DNA from: a virus
DNA: 54,855 nt
IMG/VR virus record: IMGVR_UViG_3300031280_000001
Location: 1 to 54,855 of that record
Reading direction: 5' to 3' (one strand)
Under the pieces are notes generated by a model, which saw only the letters and a list, made by a program, of their open reading frames with translations, made no database searches and was not told the DNA's origin. Each line of letters begins with the position of its first letter. Within the stretch, counting starts at the first letter, position 1. Positions 18,736 to 27,472 of the stretch are shown here, piece after piece. The position numbers and the translations under genes are program-made.

Positions 18736-18816
18736 CTTAATTTAATTTTATCACGTTGTTCTTATTTAGAATCATTCTAAGCAAATGTACATATAGTTTT
18801 AATACTTACCAAAAAA

Positions 18817-21024
18817 TTATTTAGTGCCGGCTCCAGGTTTAATTGCAGAGGAAATAATTTTCGTAGCCCGATCCTTATCTTTCTGCGAATCTTCTCTAGC
18901 CTCATCTCGTAATTTCTCTCCGTATAAAACTTGACCAGTTTCTTCCTGTGCCTGAGCCTGTGCCTGAGCCTGATCTTCTCCAACTTGTGACTGCTTACGT
19001 TTAAGTTCAGCAAGTCTGCGGTGAAATGATCTGAGCACCGCTAAGGCTTCTTCATCAGTAGCCCTGCCTGTAAGAGTTGCAGCAGTCTCTCCATCAATCA
19101 AACCATATTGTAACCATGATATCGTTCTTTGATCTACATATACACGCTCACTATCTGGATCAATGGTACGAACAAGACTAGTTCGGAACTGCTCATGTCT
19201 CATATCTTTAGAAATTTTTAAGACTTCTGCAGATTCTTCACCTACTGCATCAACAAGTTCAGTATCCATATCTATATAATATCTCTTTCCGGATGTAGCT
19301 ATATTCTGATAGCATCCATTGAATACCGAATTAATGGCCGCGTAAAATGGTTCCTGCATAATAGACCCTCTCTGGATGGCCAATTGCATAACCCCGACCA
19401 ATTGATCCGGATTCTGCTGCCCCTTCAATCCCTCATTCACCCCACTAATCTGTTCAATACCAAGACGGAAGTTTTCAATCAATTCTGAGAAAACCAGGGT
19501 AGTTTCTTTAACTCCGGCATCATAACGCCCTACAGCATTATTAACACCGCGGGCTCTTCCACGAATACCTATTGGCTCAGATCTCTTCATTTTTCCAGCA
19601 ACTTCGTCTTCAGTTCCTTCATCAAATAAATCCATATCAAACACAACTCCAGCTCCGCCAGCATTATTAATCTGATTCTCCATAACCGACATAAACCGGT
19701 TAATCATTCTTTGTGGATTGATAACCACATCAATTGGAGCCATGGTCTCCCCATCCATATACGCCCATGTACCACACTTGTACGGGGGTTTCATATTGGT
19801 TGGCATATAAAGATCAGGTTCTTGATAAGGGATAATACCGAAATCCAAAACAACACTCTCAACAGCCTTGGATGGATTATATTTTGAAGCGGAAAGAATC
19901 TCATATGGAATAAATCGACAGAATCTCCACAAGTCAACCTGCAGATTCCTGGTAGATCTCCCGCGCAATACTTTCTTTTGGTATGATGTTAGATCCTGAA
20001 GAGGAATCACATCCATTCTCGTATACCTTATATCCTCTTCTCCCTCATATACATAATTAAGTCTTTCCAATATTCTTTGCCCAAATTGATCCGTAACATA
20101 CCCAAATGTATCCACAACCGTATCTCTCCAAGTTGCATTATATGTTGGTACCCTGTGACGAATATCAAAAGATTGTCCATTTGCCTGTGTACCTATAGTC
20201 TGGGATACATAATCCTCAATAGCCTTCTTCTGGGGTAAAGATAATGCTTGATGACGCTCATAAATATCGGTAGCCAGGGAATAATCAAACTCAAAAAAAT
20301 ATTCAGAATCGGAAAGATCTTCTTCTATTGCTCCTCTGTCCCAACCAAACCTATCTACCGGAATTCTTTTGAATTGCCATTCTCCATTAAGCGGGTATGG
20401 ATGAACAATGCCTATACCACCAGTAGCGATATCAACAGCAAGTTGTTTCTTAAACCGGTCTAATCTAGAAGTCTTGGCTACATATCTTAGTAACCTATTC
20501 ATCGCAACCACAAAGCTATCCACATAATTATTCTCGAATCGCATGGCAATATCATCCTCATCCTTACCAGTTAGATACCCCTTCTTCTCCATTTCCTTCC
20601 CGAATTCCGGGAATAATTCAGCCGCGTAACCATACGCTTGTAACCGGGCCAGAGACTTATCCCGACGACTTTTTGCCATGGGCGATATGGCTTGGACCTT
20701 TACATCAAATGTCATCCGTTCTGCGTTTCCACGATATTGTTCTATCATGGGCTGGATGAAATTACGGGTTACTTTAATACGATTGCGATCCTGTCCAGAT
20801 TCGTCTTTAAAAAATGCCTCAGTATCCTCTTTCATGATCCACTGCTTATTCTTGTAGAAATTCATGTTAGTTTGATACTTAGCTATGTGTTCGATCTGCT
20901 TTTGACGCAACCCTTCACCGATTACCCAACGAGCATACTCAACATGGTATTTCTCATCTTTCAGATCTTCTCGGATTTCAATCCGGTTTGGCTTATTTTG
21001 TTTTGTTTGAATTAATTGAAGCAT
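18817..21024 (-). CDS. Portal protein
   Basis: The 735-residue product begins with a basic helical segment and has the portal-like layout: a helical wing (FYKNKQWIMKEDTEAFFKDE), a beta barrel/stem region (GGIGIVHPYPLNGEWQFKRI, PVDRFGWD), a central helical crown domain with QRMINRFMSVMENQINNAGG, and a Gln/Ala-rich helical C-terminus with QAQAQAQAQEE. It lies two genes downstream of the large terminase and upstream of the scaffold-like gene. Size agrees with crAss-like and P22-like portals (about 700-800 residues). It forms the ring through which DNA enters and leaves. Confidence 0.85.
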   Translation of the reverse strand: MLQLIQTKQNKPNRIEIREDLKDEKYHVEYARWVIGEGLRQKQIEHIAKYQTNMNFYKNKQWIMKEDTEAFFKDESGQDRNRIKVTRNFIQPMIEQYRGNAERMTFDVKVQAISPMAKSRRDKSLARLQAYGYAAELFPEFGKEMEKKGYLTGKDEDDIAMRFENNYVDSFVVAMNRLLRYVAKTSRLDRFKKQLAVDIATGGIGIVHPYPLNGEWQFKRIPVDRFGWDRGAIEEDLSDSEYFFEFDYSLATDIYERHQALSLPQKKAIEDYVSQTIGTQANGQSFDIRHRVPTYNATWRDTVVDTFGYVTDQFGQRILERLNYVYEGEEDIRYTRMDVIPLQDLTSYQKKVLRGRSTRNLQVDLWRFCRFIPYEILSASKYNPSKAVESVVLDFGIIPYQEPDLYMPTNMKPPYKCGTWAYMDGETMAPIDVVINPQRMINRFMSVMENQINNAGGAGVVFDMDLFDEGTEDEVAGKMKRSEPIGIRGRARGVNNAVGRYDAGVKETTLVFSELIENFRLGIEQISGVNEGLKGQQNPDQLVGVMQLAIQRGSIMQEPFYAAINSVFNGCYQNIATSGKRYYIDMDTELVDAVGEESAEVLKISKDMRHEQFRTSLVRTIDPDSERVYVDQRTISWLQYGLIDGETAATLTGRATDEEALAVLRSFHRRLAELKRKQSQVGEDQAQAQAQAQEETGQVLYGEKLRDEAREDSQKDKDRATKIISSAIKPGAGTK

Positions 21025-21046
21025 GGCTTATATATTATTATATCGT

Positions 21047-21607
21047 TTACTTTTCACTTGCGTTTTGATAATACTCTCTATCGAATCCTGTGCTATTTTC
21101 ATCTTCTTCCTCACCCCTATTGGATACTCCGAATCCCTCTTCCATCTTTGTAATCAAGCCCGGTAACTCTTGGGCTATCTTAGTAGTAGCATCAACAAAT
21201 TTCTTTATATCATTGACATCATCCTTATCCTTATACTTCTCAAGATCGCACAGATTTTCGTAATTATAGATAAGTTTCTCAATCATTGATCTGGCCTTCT
21301 CACGGATACCTGGCTCAACCACAGACATACGATCTATAGCTAAAGCCCATTTCTCATCAAAATTAAGCTTCAGCAACTCAGCCTTCAAAGTTCTATCCGG
21401 CGTATAGTTTGCTCGTTTAAGCGCCTCTATAATCCTAGATTTGTTATCCTCAATAGAAAGGATCTCAGAAGTAGGATTTGCATACCACCAAATGGTAATC
21501 AACTGAATTGCCGTTAAAAGTTCAAATTCCTTAATTCGTTTCAGTTCCGGGTAGCGACTGCGATAATCTGCGGGCCTGACCTTGTACGGATCGAATATCT
21601 TCCTCAT
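21047..21607 (-). CDS. Conserved protein between terminase and portal, 186 aa
   Basis: The start lies inside the terminase gene, overlapping its last 77 nt in another frame, so the two are probably translated as a coupled pair. The product is helical and charged (KRIKEFELLTAIQLITIWWY, then KLNFDEKWALAIDRMSVVEP), with an acidic tail (GEEEDENSTGFDREYYQNAS). A packaging accessory role is likely from position. The family is not recognised. Confidence 0.6.
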   Translation of the reverse strand: MRKIFDPYKVRPADYRSRYPELKRIKEFELLTAIQLITIWWYANPTSEILSIEDNKSRIIEALKRANYTPDRTLKAELLKLNFDEKWALAIDRMSVVEPGIREKARSMIEKLIYNYENLCDLEKYKDKDDVNDIKKFVDATTKIAQELPGLITKMEEGFGVSNRGEEEDENSTGFDREYYQNASEK

Positions 21608-23852
21608 AGGTTAAATTATTATAGTTTTCCTTCACTGCTATACGAGACAAATTCCAATTGGCATCGCGTACCGTTTTATATCTTATTCTAGTTTTGCTAA
21701 TCTGACTGTTCTGTCTGAAAGTCTTCTTATGAGAACATGCCATACGAGCAATGTAGGCATATGTGATAGCATCCAAAGCATCATCATAGTGCATCAACTT
21801 ATTTATCGGCCCCCAACTTTCTTTCCCAGTTGGTTTAATCTCGTATGCAAAGGTACTTAATTGATCGAAGAACACCGAAATATAAATATTGTTATGGTAA
21901 GTTCGGAATACTTCAGTCATATATTCTATGACTGCATCGGATCGTAATCCCTTCTTATCCAAGCCTATATCTCTTGCACCCCCCTGAACTTTAGCCGGCA
22001 ATTGAGTATTAAAAATGAGAGATCCAAGGAACCCTTTTAGCTCTTTATAATCAATATAGTTAGTTCCAATGTTCGCTTCTACTAATTCTGGTACACCTCT
22101 TTTTACTTGATTCTCTACATCATAATATAATCCCAGCAACACTGTCTGCAAAAACACTTGCTTATGTTCATGAGATTTCCGGTAATTTAACAGGGCTGAA
22201 CAAGTCTTGAGATGATCATCCCATATAGCACTGGCTTGTTTTGAATGCCCAGACTCCGTAGCAATAGGGTCAGTTCCCTGCCAGTATCGATTTACCCAAT
22301 GCTGTTCCGGGTGTTGGAATATCCAAACTGTTCCCTTCCTATCCGGATCATCATCATCCAAAGCAGTAAACTTGGCATCTATGATACGATATGGAACGTC
22401 GCTCTCAGGCGGCATGGGATCATCATAATCGTAGATTGGTTCGAAGTATCCAAGTGTTGGACGTGCTCGGGAACCGAGCGCCCTGCACCGCTCAAGACCA
22501 CCTTCTATAATCTCCCGGGATACCAACGTACTAGAATTACTCAGAAACATATCCTTGAAAGTAGATGGGTAATGCTGATGGAACTGGATCTTGGAAGTTT
22601 CCAAATCAATATCTCTTTCTGTCGCTCGGGCGCCGTAATACCAAGCCCGTTCTTTCAGGTAATCTTCTTTACTCAGTCTAGCATGCCAGCTAAAGAATAA
22701 TGGTACAAAACCGCTTTCAAACTGCTTGGCTTCCCACAGACCTAGAATACGATACCATTCTTTTTCATAAGCTCCTTTACCTTTATCCATTTCACCGCCG
22801 GTTCCCCACATCCAGATCTGACGACGTAATACAAATTTACCAGTTACCGGATCATTCCAAAACATGGTAGGCCTTGCTTCGTTCAGCATTGGACCCAGGA
22901 TACCAATGTTCCCAATCTCGTCAATGAGGGCCAGCTGAGGAGATCCCCCGTTGATTGCCGTTTTCTTAGGCGCTACGACGTCACATCTACTATTAGGATA
23001 TCCTTTCTTTCCTTTACCGGGTTTATCTGATAACCAGAATCTCTGGCCACTATCGGACTTCACTGGTGGCTGCAGCCATCGGGGAAGGGCCCCAAACGGA
23101 TATTTCAATTTATCAGTAAAGATCTCCTCAACTGTATCTTTATCCTCAGCAATAAATTTTATATAATAGTTATTGTGAATGAGCATCATCTTGAGTGCAA
23201 CAATACCCATGGCAGAAGTAAATCCAATCTGTCGTCCTTTACCACCAATTATATTATAGCGGCAATCGAACAAATAGAAAATTACGGCATGGTGCTCCTT
23301 CGCAAAGTAACGCATGGTACCGGTTGCAGCATCACCCTCCTTCAATTCTCCATACTTATTTGCAAAATATAAAGTACTTTCTTTTATCCGGTCCCGCTCT
23401 TGGTTTGCATATTCCCGTTTAGCGTCCGGATCTTTGTAATTGGTAATATTATCTTTCTCCTCCAGCCATCGAAATGCCTGGGCCTTGTACCGCTCGAATA
23501 AAGGATATTTGATTGCTTGAGGAAATGGACCATATACAATAGAATTGATCCAATTTATAAATTCATCACTATGATAAAGGTTACTTTCAGGAAGCCAGTC
23601 TTCCTTTGTAAGATTATCTTTAAACCTGGAGAATGTACCGGAATGTGCAAATGGGTTATTTTCCCAGCGCTTCATCTTCTTTTGTAGGATCTGCTGACCG
23701 GGAGATAGCTTTATAATTTCAGGACCATCTTTGATATACCCCTCCCTTCTCAACAGTTCTACTTGCTGTCGATTAAGAATACCTTTCTGATATTGCTTAT
23801 GAAGGTATGCAAGATAGCGATTTCTCGACGCCTCCGTGCCCGTAATAGCCAA
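21531..23852 (-). CDS. Terminase large subunit
   Basis: The 773-residue packaging motor has an N-terminal ATPase half and a C-terminal nuclease half. An adenine/Walker A-like region is present near residues 195-215 (YNIIGGKGRQIGFTSAMG), and Walker B with the catalytic Glu at about 300 (LALIDEIGN). The nuclease domain shows RYWQGTDPIATESG (first acidic residue), LVEANIGTNY, and a C-terminal YDDALDAITYAYIAR motif with the last metal-binding Asp. Length agrees with crAss-like terminases. It follows an 89-aa gene by 3 nt. Confidence 0.92.
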   Translation of the reverse strand: MAITGTEASRNRYLAYLHKQYQKGILNRQQVELLRREGYIKDGPEIIKLSPGQQILQKKMKRWENNPFAHSGTFSRFKDNLTKEDWLPESNLYHSDEFINWINSIVYGPFPQAIKYPLFERYKAQAFRWLEEKDNITNYKDPDAKREYANQERDRIKESTLYFANKYGELKEGDAATGTMRYFAKEHHAVIFYLFDCRYNIIGGKGRQIGFTSAMGIVALKMMLIHNNYYIKFIAEDKDTVEEIFTDKLKYPFGALPRWLQPPVKSDSGQRFWLSDKPGKGKKGYPNSRCDVVAPKKTAINGGSPQLALIDEIGNIGILGPMLNEARPTMFWNDPVTGKFVLRRQIWMWGTGGEMDKGKGAYEKEWYRILGLWEAKQFESGFVPLFFSWHARLSKEDYLKERAWYYGARATERDIDLETSKIQFHQHYPSTFKDMFLSNSSTLVSREIIEGGLERCRALGSRARPTLGYFEPIYDYDDPMPPESDVPYRIIDAKFTALDDDDPDRKGTVWIFQHPEQHWVNRYWQGTDPIATESGHSKQASAIWDDHLKTCSALLNYRKSHEHKQVFLQTVLLGLYYDVENQVKRGVPELVEANIGTNYIDYKELKGFLGSLIFNTQLPAKVQGGARDIGLDKKGLRSDAVIEYMTEVFRTYHNNIYISVFFDQLSTFAYEIKPTGKESWGPINKLMHYDDALDAITYAYIARMACSHKKTFRQNSQISKTRIRYKTVRDANWNLSRIAVKENYNNLTYEEDIRSVQGQARRLSQSLPGTETN

Positions 23853-23855
23853 CGT

Positions 23856-24125
23856 TTACCTGATTATACCGCGTTCTTGCAGCCTCTGCAGTATCAACAG
23901 CTGGGCTTCCAAGAAGACGACCTTAGATTTTAATTTGCCTACGTATTGGACAGCAGCTTGCACTGCATTGCGGTCACCTGGCGAATTATCTAATTTGGAT
24001 AGCGCTTCCGGGAGGGTGGAGAATTCATTGGCTCCCACCTCATCTGCGGGAACGTTCCCCGCACAATAATCAACTATCTTATCCAGATAATCGAGTGGAT
24101 CAATTTCCATTCCTACTTGCGCCAT
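23856..24125 (-). CDS. Small coiled-coil protein upstream of terminase, 89 aa
   Basis: The product is acidic in the first half (LDYLDKIVDYCAGNVPADEV) and ends in an amphipathic helix (KLKSKVVFLEAQLLILQRLQ). Placement directly before the large terminase suits a terminase small subunit or assembly cofactor, but no helix-turn-helix is clear. It starts 3 nt downstream of the HNH gene. Confidence 0.6.
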   Translation of the reverse strand: MAQVGMEIDPLDYLDKIVDYCAGNVPADEVGANEFSTLPEALSKLDNSPGDRNAVQAAVQYVGKLKSKVVFLEAQLLILQRLQERGIIR

Positions 24126-24128
24126 CTG

Positions 24129-24842
24129 TTATTTAATTTTTATTAAATGTAAATATGTTGCTTTTATATGTTTTAAGTATTTATCATATCCGAGTGTGCC
24201 TTTTGCCGCGTTACACACAAAACAGCACGATACCGAATTATTGATTGTATATCCTTCACTATTATCTTTACGATCAATTCCATTATAGATGTATGATCCA
24301 TTAGCCCCTGACGGGTGACATATATTTGATGGCGGTGACCCACAATAATGACAATTTCCCTTATGTAATATTAGGATTTGCTCGTCGGTTAACGCCTGTT
24401 CTAAATTTCTCTTTTTTGCACTGTTTTTGTGCCAAAGCATAACACGGTTACGAGCAGCTATTCCTTCAGGAAGCGATTGCTGGTCTTTTTGCAAACAGCC
24501 ACAACTTGTAGTTAATTCAGCAACTAAAGCTGAACCATTTATAACTTTCTCATTACCACAATCACATAAACATTTCCAGAATGATTTATTTTTATGCATG
24601 TGAGAAAACTCTATCACTGTAAGCCTATTAAACTTTCGACCCTTTAATTCAAGCCTATTCTTACCTTTGAGGTGTCCGCAACTTTTAGTGTGCCCGTTTC
24701 TTAAATTATATCCGGGTATAACTTTCTCATTACCACAATCACATAAACATTTCCAATATGCGTCCTTATGCATGTGAGAAAACTCTATCACTGTAAGCTC
24801 ACCGAACCTTTTTCCTGTCATATCAATCCGTGGTCTACCCAT
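24129..24842 (-). CDS. HNH endonuclease with duplicated zinc-binding modules
   Basis: The 237-residue product has two near-identical N-terminal modules of about 50 residues (GELTVIEFSHMHK then WKCLCDCGNEKVI and SCGHLK; the second ends SCGCLQK), each with four Cys/His. Such modules accompany DNA binding in phage homing endonucleases. The C-terminal part has the HNH-type core CHYCGSP, GIDRKDNSEGYTINNSVSCC, FVCNAAKG. It is inserted, in the same orientation, between the first gene of the late operon and the terminase genes, as expected of a free-standing homing endonuclease that has entered the operon without breaking it. Confidence 0.85.
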   Translation of the reverse strand: MGRPRIDMTGKRFGELTVIEFSHMHKDAYWKCLCDCGNEKVIPGYNLRNGHTKSCGHLKGKNRLELKGRKFNRLTVIEFSHMHKNKSFWKCLCDCGNEKVINGSALVAELTTSCGCLQKDQQSLPEGIAARNRVMLWHKNSAKKRNLEQALTDEQILILHKGNCHYCGSPPSNICHPSGANGSYIYNGIDRKDNSEGYTINNSVSCCFVCNAAKGTLGYDKYLKHIKATYLHLIKIK

Positions 24843-24843
24843 C

Positions 24844-25239
24844 CTATTTACTTATATTATATTCTTTACGTATTCGATCACCATACTTCTCCATGAGATC
24901 TGTAGGACCCACGGTACTGAACGCCTCATCATGCTTAACCTTCTCGTCTGCCTTTTTTGCCTCATCCCTCACCTTTGCAGCATTTTCATAGTTTGCCCTC
25001 ATTTCATCAGCGGCTCTATCATCAGACCTATTATCTACAGACGGTGGATCTACAAGGGCAACATGGTCAGGTATAGGCGTATTTGACATGGCCTGTCTGG
25101 CCTGATCAGCGCAATCCATACCATAATTAACATATTGCTCTATTACATCAGTCCTAGTATCACCGCTCGTTTGATAAAATTTTAGTCGAGCAAGTGTCGT
25201 TTTGGACATCCGTAAAGATATCTTCTCTGTCGTTTCCAT
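24844..25239 (-). CDS. Ribbon-helix-helix-type protein, first gene of late operon
   Basis: The chosen start gives METTEKISLRMSKTTLARLK. A longer frame begins at 25287, but the promoter TACCTTTG lies between the two starts, so the shorter 131-aa form is preferred. Residues about 5-45 fit a ribbon-helix-helix fold (one beta strand, then two helices ending VIEQYVNYGM). The remainder is acidic and helical. It could be a late-gene regulator acting on its own promoter, or a terminase small subunit. The mRNA probably begins at or within a base or two of the ATG (leaderless). Confidence 0.7.
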   Translation of the reverse strand: METTEKISLRMSKTTLARLKFYQTSGDTRTDVIEQYVNYGMDCADQARQAMSNTPIPDHVALVDPPSVDNRSDDRAADEMRANYENAAKVRDEAKKADEKVKHDEAFSTVGPTDLMEKYGDRIRKEYNISK

Positions 25240-25243
25240 GGAA

Positions 25244-25275
25244 CAAAGGTACGAACAATAATCAAGACTACCAAA
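25244..25275 (-). promoter_or_regulatory. Late operon promoter (Bacteroidota type)
   Basis: On the minus strand TTTG (25272-25275) and TACCTTTG (25244-25251) are separated by 20 bp, matching the Bacteroidota -33/-7 consensus. The expected start point is close to 25239, the A of the first ATG. Confidence 0.75.
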
Positions 25276-25278
25276 CCC

Positions 25279-25353
25279 GTCGGACAAGCGTCGGACAAGC
25301 GTCGGACAAGCATCCTGTAACCCTCATGTTTACTCGTCGGACACTGTCGGACA
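25279..25353. repeat. GTCGGACA repeat array upstream of late promoter
   Basis: Three perfect tandem 11-bp copies of GTCGGACAAGC cover 25279-25311. Two further GTCGGACA cores lie at 25336-25343 and 25346-25353. The array begins four bases upstream of the -33 box, with spacing near one helical turn, as expected for activator-binding sites. Confidence 0.8.
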
Positions 25354-25423
25354 AAACTGAAACTCAACTGAACATCCCCGGTAATGGTCATACCACCCCA
25401 TAAGGCAAATCCTAACCGCTCGT

Positions 25424-25474
25424 GATCAAAAGAAGACGGAGGAGCGTTAGCAAATCCGTCGTCTTCTTTTGATC
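25424..25474. repeat. 15-bp inverted repeat in divergent control region
   Basis: GATCAAAAGAAGACG at 25424-25438 is repeated in inverse at 25460-25474, with a 21-nt loop. It lies between the leftward late promoter and the rightward 25.6 kb promoter. No long T run follows, so an operator, an insulator or a weak terminator are all possible. An alternating CG run (CGCGCGCG) occurs at about 25539-25546. Confidence 0.65.
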
Positions 25475-25585
25475 TTTCTGAGCTATATCTATTCTATCCT
25501 ACTGGATTCAAACAGTATTCCGCATAGGCATACATACGCGCGCGCGAGGCCGGTTATAGAGAATGTACGATTTCTATCCATTTAG

Positions 25586-25616
25586 TTGCACATGTCATAA
25601 ATTAATAATACCTTTG
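25586..25616 (+). promoter_or_regulatory. Promoter for rightward gene block
   Basis: TTG (25586-25588) and TACCTTTG (25609-25616) are separated by 20 bp. The first ATG is at 25633, leaving a leader of about 12 nt. Confidence 0.75.
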
Positions 25617-25632
25617 CCTACAAATCCAAAAT

Positions 25633-26496
25633 ATGAATAAAGCACAATTCAATTTAGAGTTGTATCATAAGATGTATCAACTCTATAAAATTTCTGCTGA
25701 ACAAGGTATCAAATTATATGCAGAATCATTAAGTCATCATTTTGAAATTCCAGATCGTGTAGCTAGATACTATTTTTTTATGGTAGAAAATAATTATAAT
25801 CAAACTACCCAATCTAATAAGATCCAGGGAGAAAATCGTTTGATTATCCCAGATCTTCATAGTCCATTTGTTAAAAAAGGATTTCTTGAACACTGCGTTC
25901 AGGCTTATCATGAATATCAATGTACTAAAGTATCATTTTTAGGAGATATCCTAGATAATCATTTTAGTTCATTTTGGAAAACAGATCCAGATGGACTATC
26001 AGCAAAAGATGAAATAGATTTGGCTATAGAAATTCTTCAACCTTGGTATTCGTCTTTTCCTGAAGCAGAAGTTTGCATTGGAAATCACGACGCCCGGATA
26101 AGACGTCAAGCATTTGATGCTGGCATATCTGAAAAATGGATTAAAAATTATTCTGATGTTATTGAAACTCCTGGATGGATATGGGATGATTATTTTGATC
26201 ATTTTGATGTACGTTATATCCATGGTGATGGACCAGGTGGTGCAACTAATGGAGCTTTCAATAGAATGCTTCATTGGAGAATATCAGTGGTACAAGGACA
26301 TTTTCATACCAGTTCTTATACTCGATGGTCTGTTTCAGAAAAGGATAGATTATATGCTATGCAATGTGGATGTGGTATGGATTACAAAGTTTACGCTGCA
26401 GCATATGGTAAAAAATCTCAAAAGAAACCAGTAATTGAATGTGCCGTTATTTTAGATAATGGTAGAATCCCAATTCACCTCCCAATGTATTTATAA
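25633..26496 (+). CDS. Calcineurin-like metallophosphoesterase
   Basis: The 287-residue product carries the metallophosphoesterase signature in order: IIPDLHSPF, FLGDILDNH, IGNHDARIRR, YIHGDGPGG and GHFHTSSY, which together supply the two-metal site. The N-terminal 70 residues are a separate helical segment, possibly DNA- or partner-binding. Members act as phosphodiesterases, phosphatases or nucleases; the substrate cannot be read from sequence. It is the first gene after the rightward promoter. Base composition is more AT-rich than the late operon. Confidence 0.85.
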   Translation: MNKAQFNLELYHKMYQLYKISAEQGIKLYAESLSHHFEIPDRVARYYFFMVENNYNQTTQSNKIQGENRLIIPDLHSPFVKKGFLEHCVQAYHEYQCTKVSFLGDILDNHFSSFWKTDPDGLSAKDEIDLAIEILQPWYSSFPEAEVCIGNHDARIRRQAFDAGISEKWIKNYSDVIETPGWIWDDYFDHFDVRYIHGDGPGGATNGAFNRMLHWRISVVQGHFHTSSYTRWSVSEKDRLYAMQCGCGMDYKVYAAAYGKKSQKKPVIECAVILDNGRIPIHLPMYL

Positions 26497-26506
26497 TCAG
26501 ACAGTT

Positions 26507-27007
26507 ATGAGTAACGTTAATAAAGCTATAAAGATGGCGGCGGAGAAGGGATTTTCTATTGATAAAGAAGGAAATGTATTCCGTCATGGTAGTCCAATAA
26601 AGCCCTGTTTTCATAAAGGTTATAAGCACTTTAGTGTAGTCATTAGTCCAAACAAACAGATCAGTGTTCCCTTTCATCGATTTCAGGGATATCATAAATT
26701 TGGATTAAAGATATTTAAACCTGAGATAGCTGTACGTCATCTTAATGGGGATAGAACTGATAACTCATGGAATAACATGGGTATAGGTACACACCTAGAC
26801 AACATGAGGGATATTCCTAAAGAGGCTAGGTTACAGGTTGCTACAAATGCATCCCATACCAGATGGCCAAATCAACCAGATGCAGCAGCTATGCTACTAG
26901 ATAAAGAAAATGGGATGCATTGGAAAGACATAGCCAAAAAATACGGTACCAGCAGATCAAATACACATCGTTTATTGGTGAAGCAGCGTAATTTAAAATC
27001 ATTCTAA
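26507..27007 (+). CDS. HNH homing endonuclease, 166 aa
   Basis: The start is taken at MSNVNKAIKM, because the longer frame overlaps the previous gene. Core residues are HRFQGYHKFG, AVRHLNGDRTDNSWNNMGIG and the following helix, as in phage HNH enzymes of the HNH_3 type. The C-terminal 45 residues include a helix-turn-helix (WKDIAKKYGTSRSNTHRLL) for site recognition. It lies immediately upstream of the tmRNA-like RNA gene and is one of two endonucleases bracketing it. Confidence 0.85.
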   Translation: MSNVNKAIKMAAEKGFSIDKEGNVFRHGSPIKPCFHKGYKHFSVVISPNKQISVPFHRFQGYHKFGLKIFKPEIAVRHLNGDRTDNSWNNMGIGTHLDNMRDIPKEARLQVATNASHTRWPNQPDAAAMLLDKENGMHWKDIAKKYGTSRSNTHRLLVKQRNLKSF

Positions 27008-27049
27008 ATAAGTATTGGGTATTGCAATATCCAATATTTTATTGTAGCT

Positions 27050-27460
27050 TTACAGAAGTTCTTTGAGATCGATATTTCGAAACATGTTTGGACCGGGGTT
27101 CGTTGCCCCGCATCTCCACAAAAAGTCCAACCGGTAGCCAAAAGGGGTGAGGATAAGATCACACACCCGGGCGTTTATTCGGCTCTGGCCTTGGGGGATA
27201 ATACGACGCCGTGCAAAAATGTCTATGCTGAGGAGCATGAAGATATACCGCCGGAAGATTCGTATTTTCCCCCCCTGGTACAGGGGAGTAAGTTACAAGA
27301 TTGTAAGATATGGGGATGAATGTTTTGACAGCATGAGAGTAGGGTATCAGGAGAGGACGAAGCTAATTAACCGGCACAAAGGTTATACAACTAATTCCTC
27401 AAGGCCGCTTCCAGGAAGCAGCTTAGCTAGGAGCCTGAGCCCCTTCGGGGGTTTCAGGTA
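27050..27460 (+). ncRNA. ssrA: Probable circularly permuted tmRNA
   Basis: The 3' tRNA-like half comes first. A T arm at 27096-27112 (CGGGG, loop TTCGTTG, CCCCG) is followed directly by CATCTCC (27113-27119) and an A. The 5' half comes later. GGGGATG at 27312-27318 pairs over 7 bp with CATCTCC (one G-U) and runs into TGTTTTGACAGC, the conserved tmRNA D-loop segment. Further pairing AGCATG (27330-27335) with CATGTT (27086-27091) and GGTATC with GATATT fits helix P2. An intervening segment of about 190 nt joins the halves. Downstream, GAGGA (27353-27357) pairs with TCCTC (27396-27400), possibly part of PK1. An ORF ending QEAA then TAG (27424-27426) is a candidate tag. A UUCG-capped hairpin at 27434-27458 closes the gene. 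Resume codon and pseudoknots are unresolved, and CCA is not encoded. Confidence 0.7.
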
Positions 27461-27472
27461 AGTTTCTAAAAC

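Noticed and set aside
25279-25353. CRISPR array
   Set aside because: Repeats are 8-11 bp, tandem or nearly so, without unique spacers or cas genes.
27050-27460. Ordinary (non-permuted) tmRNA
   Set aside because: The 3' acceptor half lies upstream of the 5' half, and no second acceptor 3' strand was found downstream of GGGGATG.
27147-27461. 104-aa plus-strand ORF
   Set aside because: It spans the tmRNA-like gene, has Arg/Ser-rich shadow composition and no neighbour coupling.
27008-27472. Group I or group II intron hosting the homing endonucleases
   Set aside because: No P7/S-type core or domain V sequence was found, and the tmRNA acceptor and D-loop signals explain the block better.
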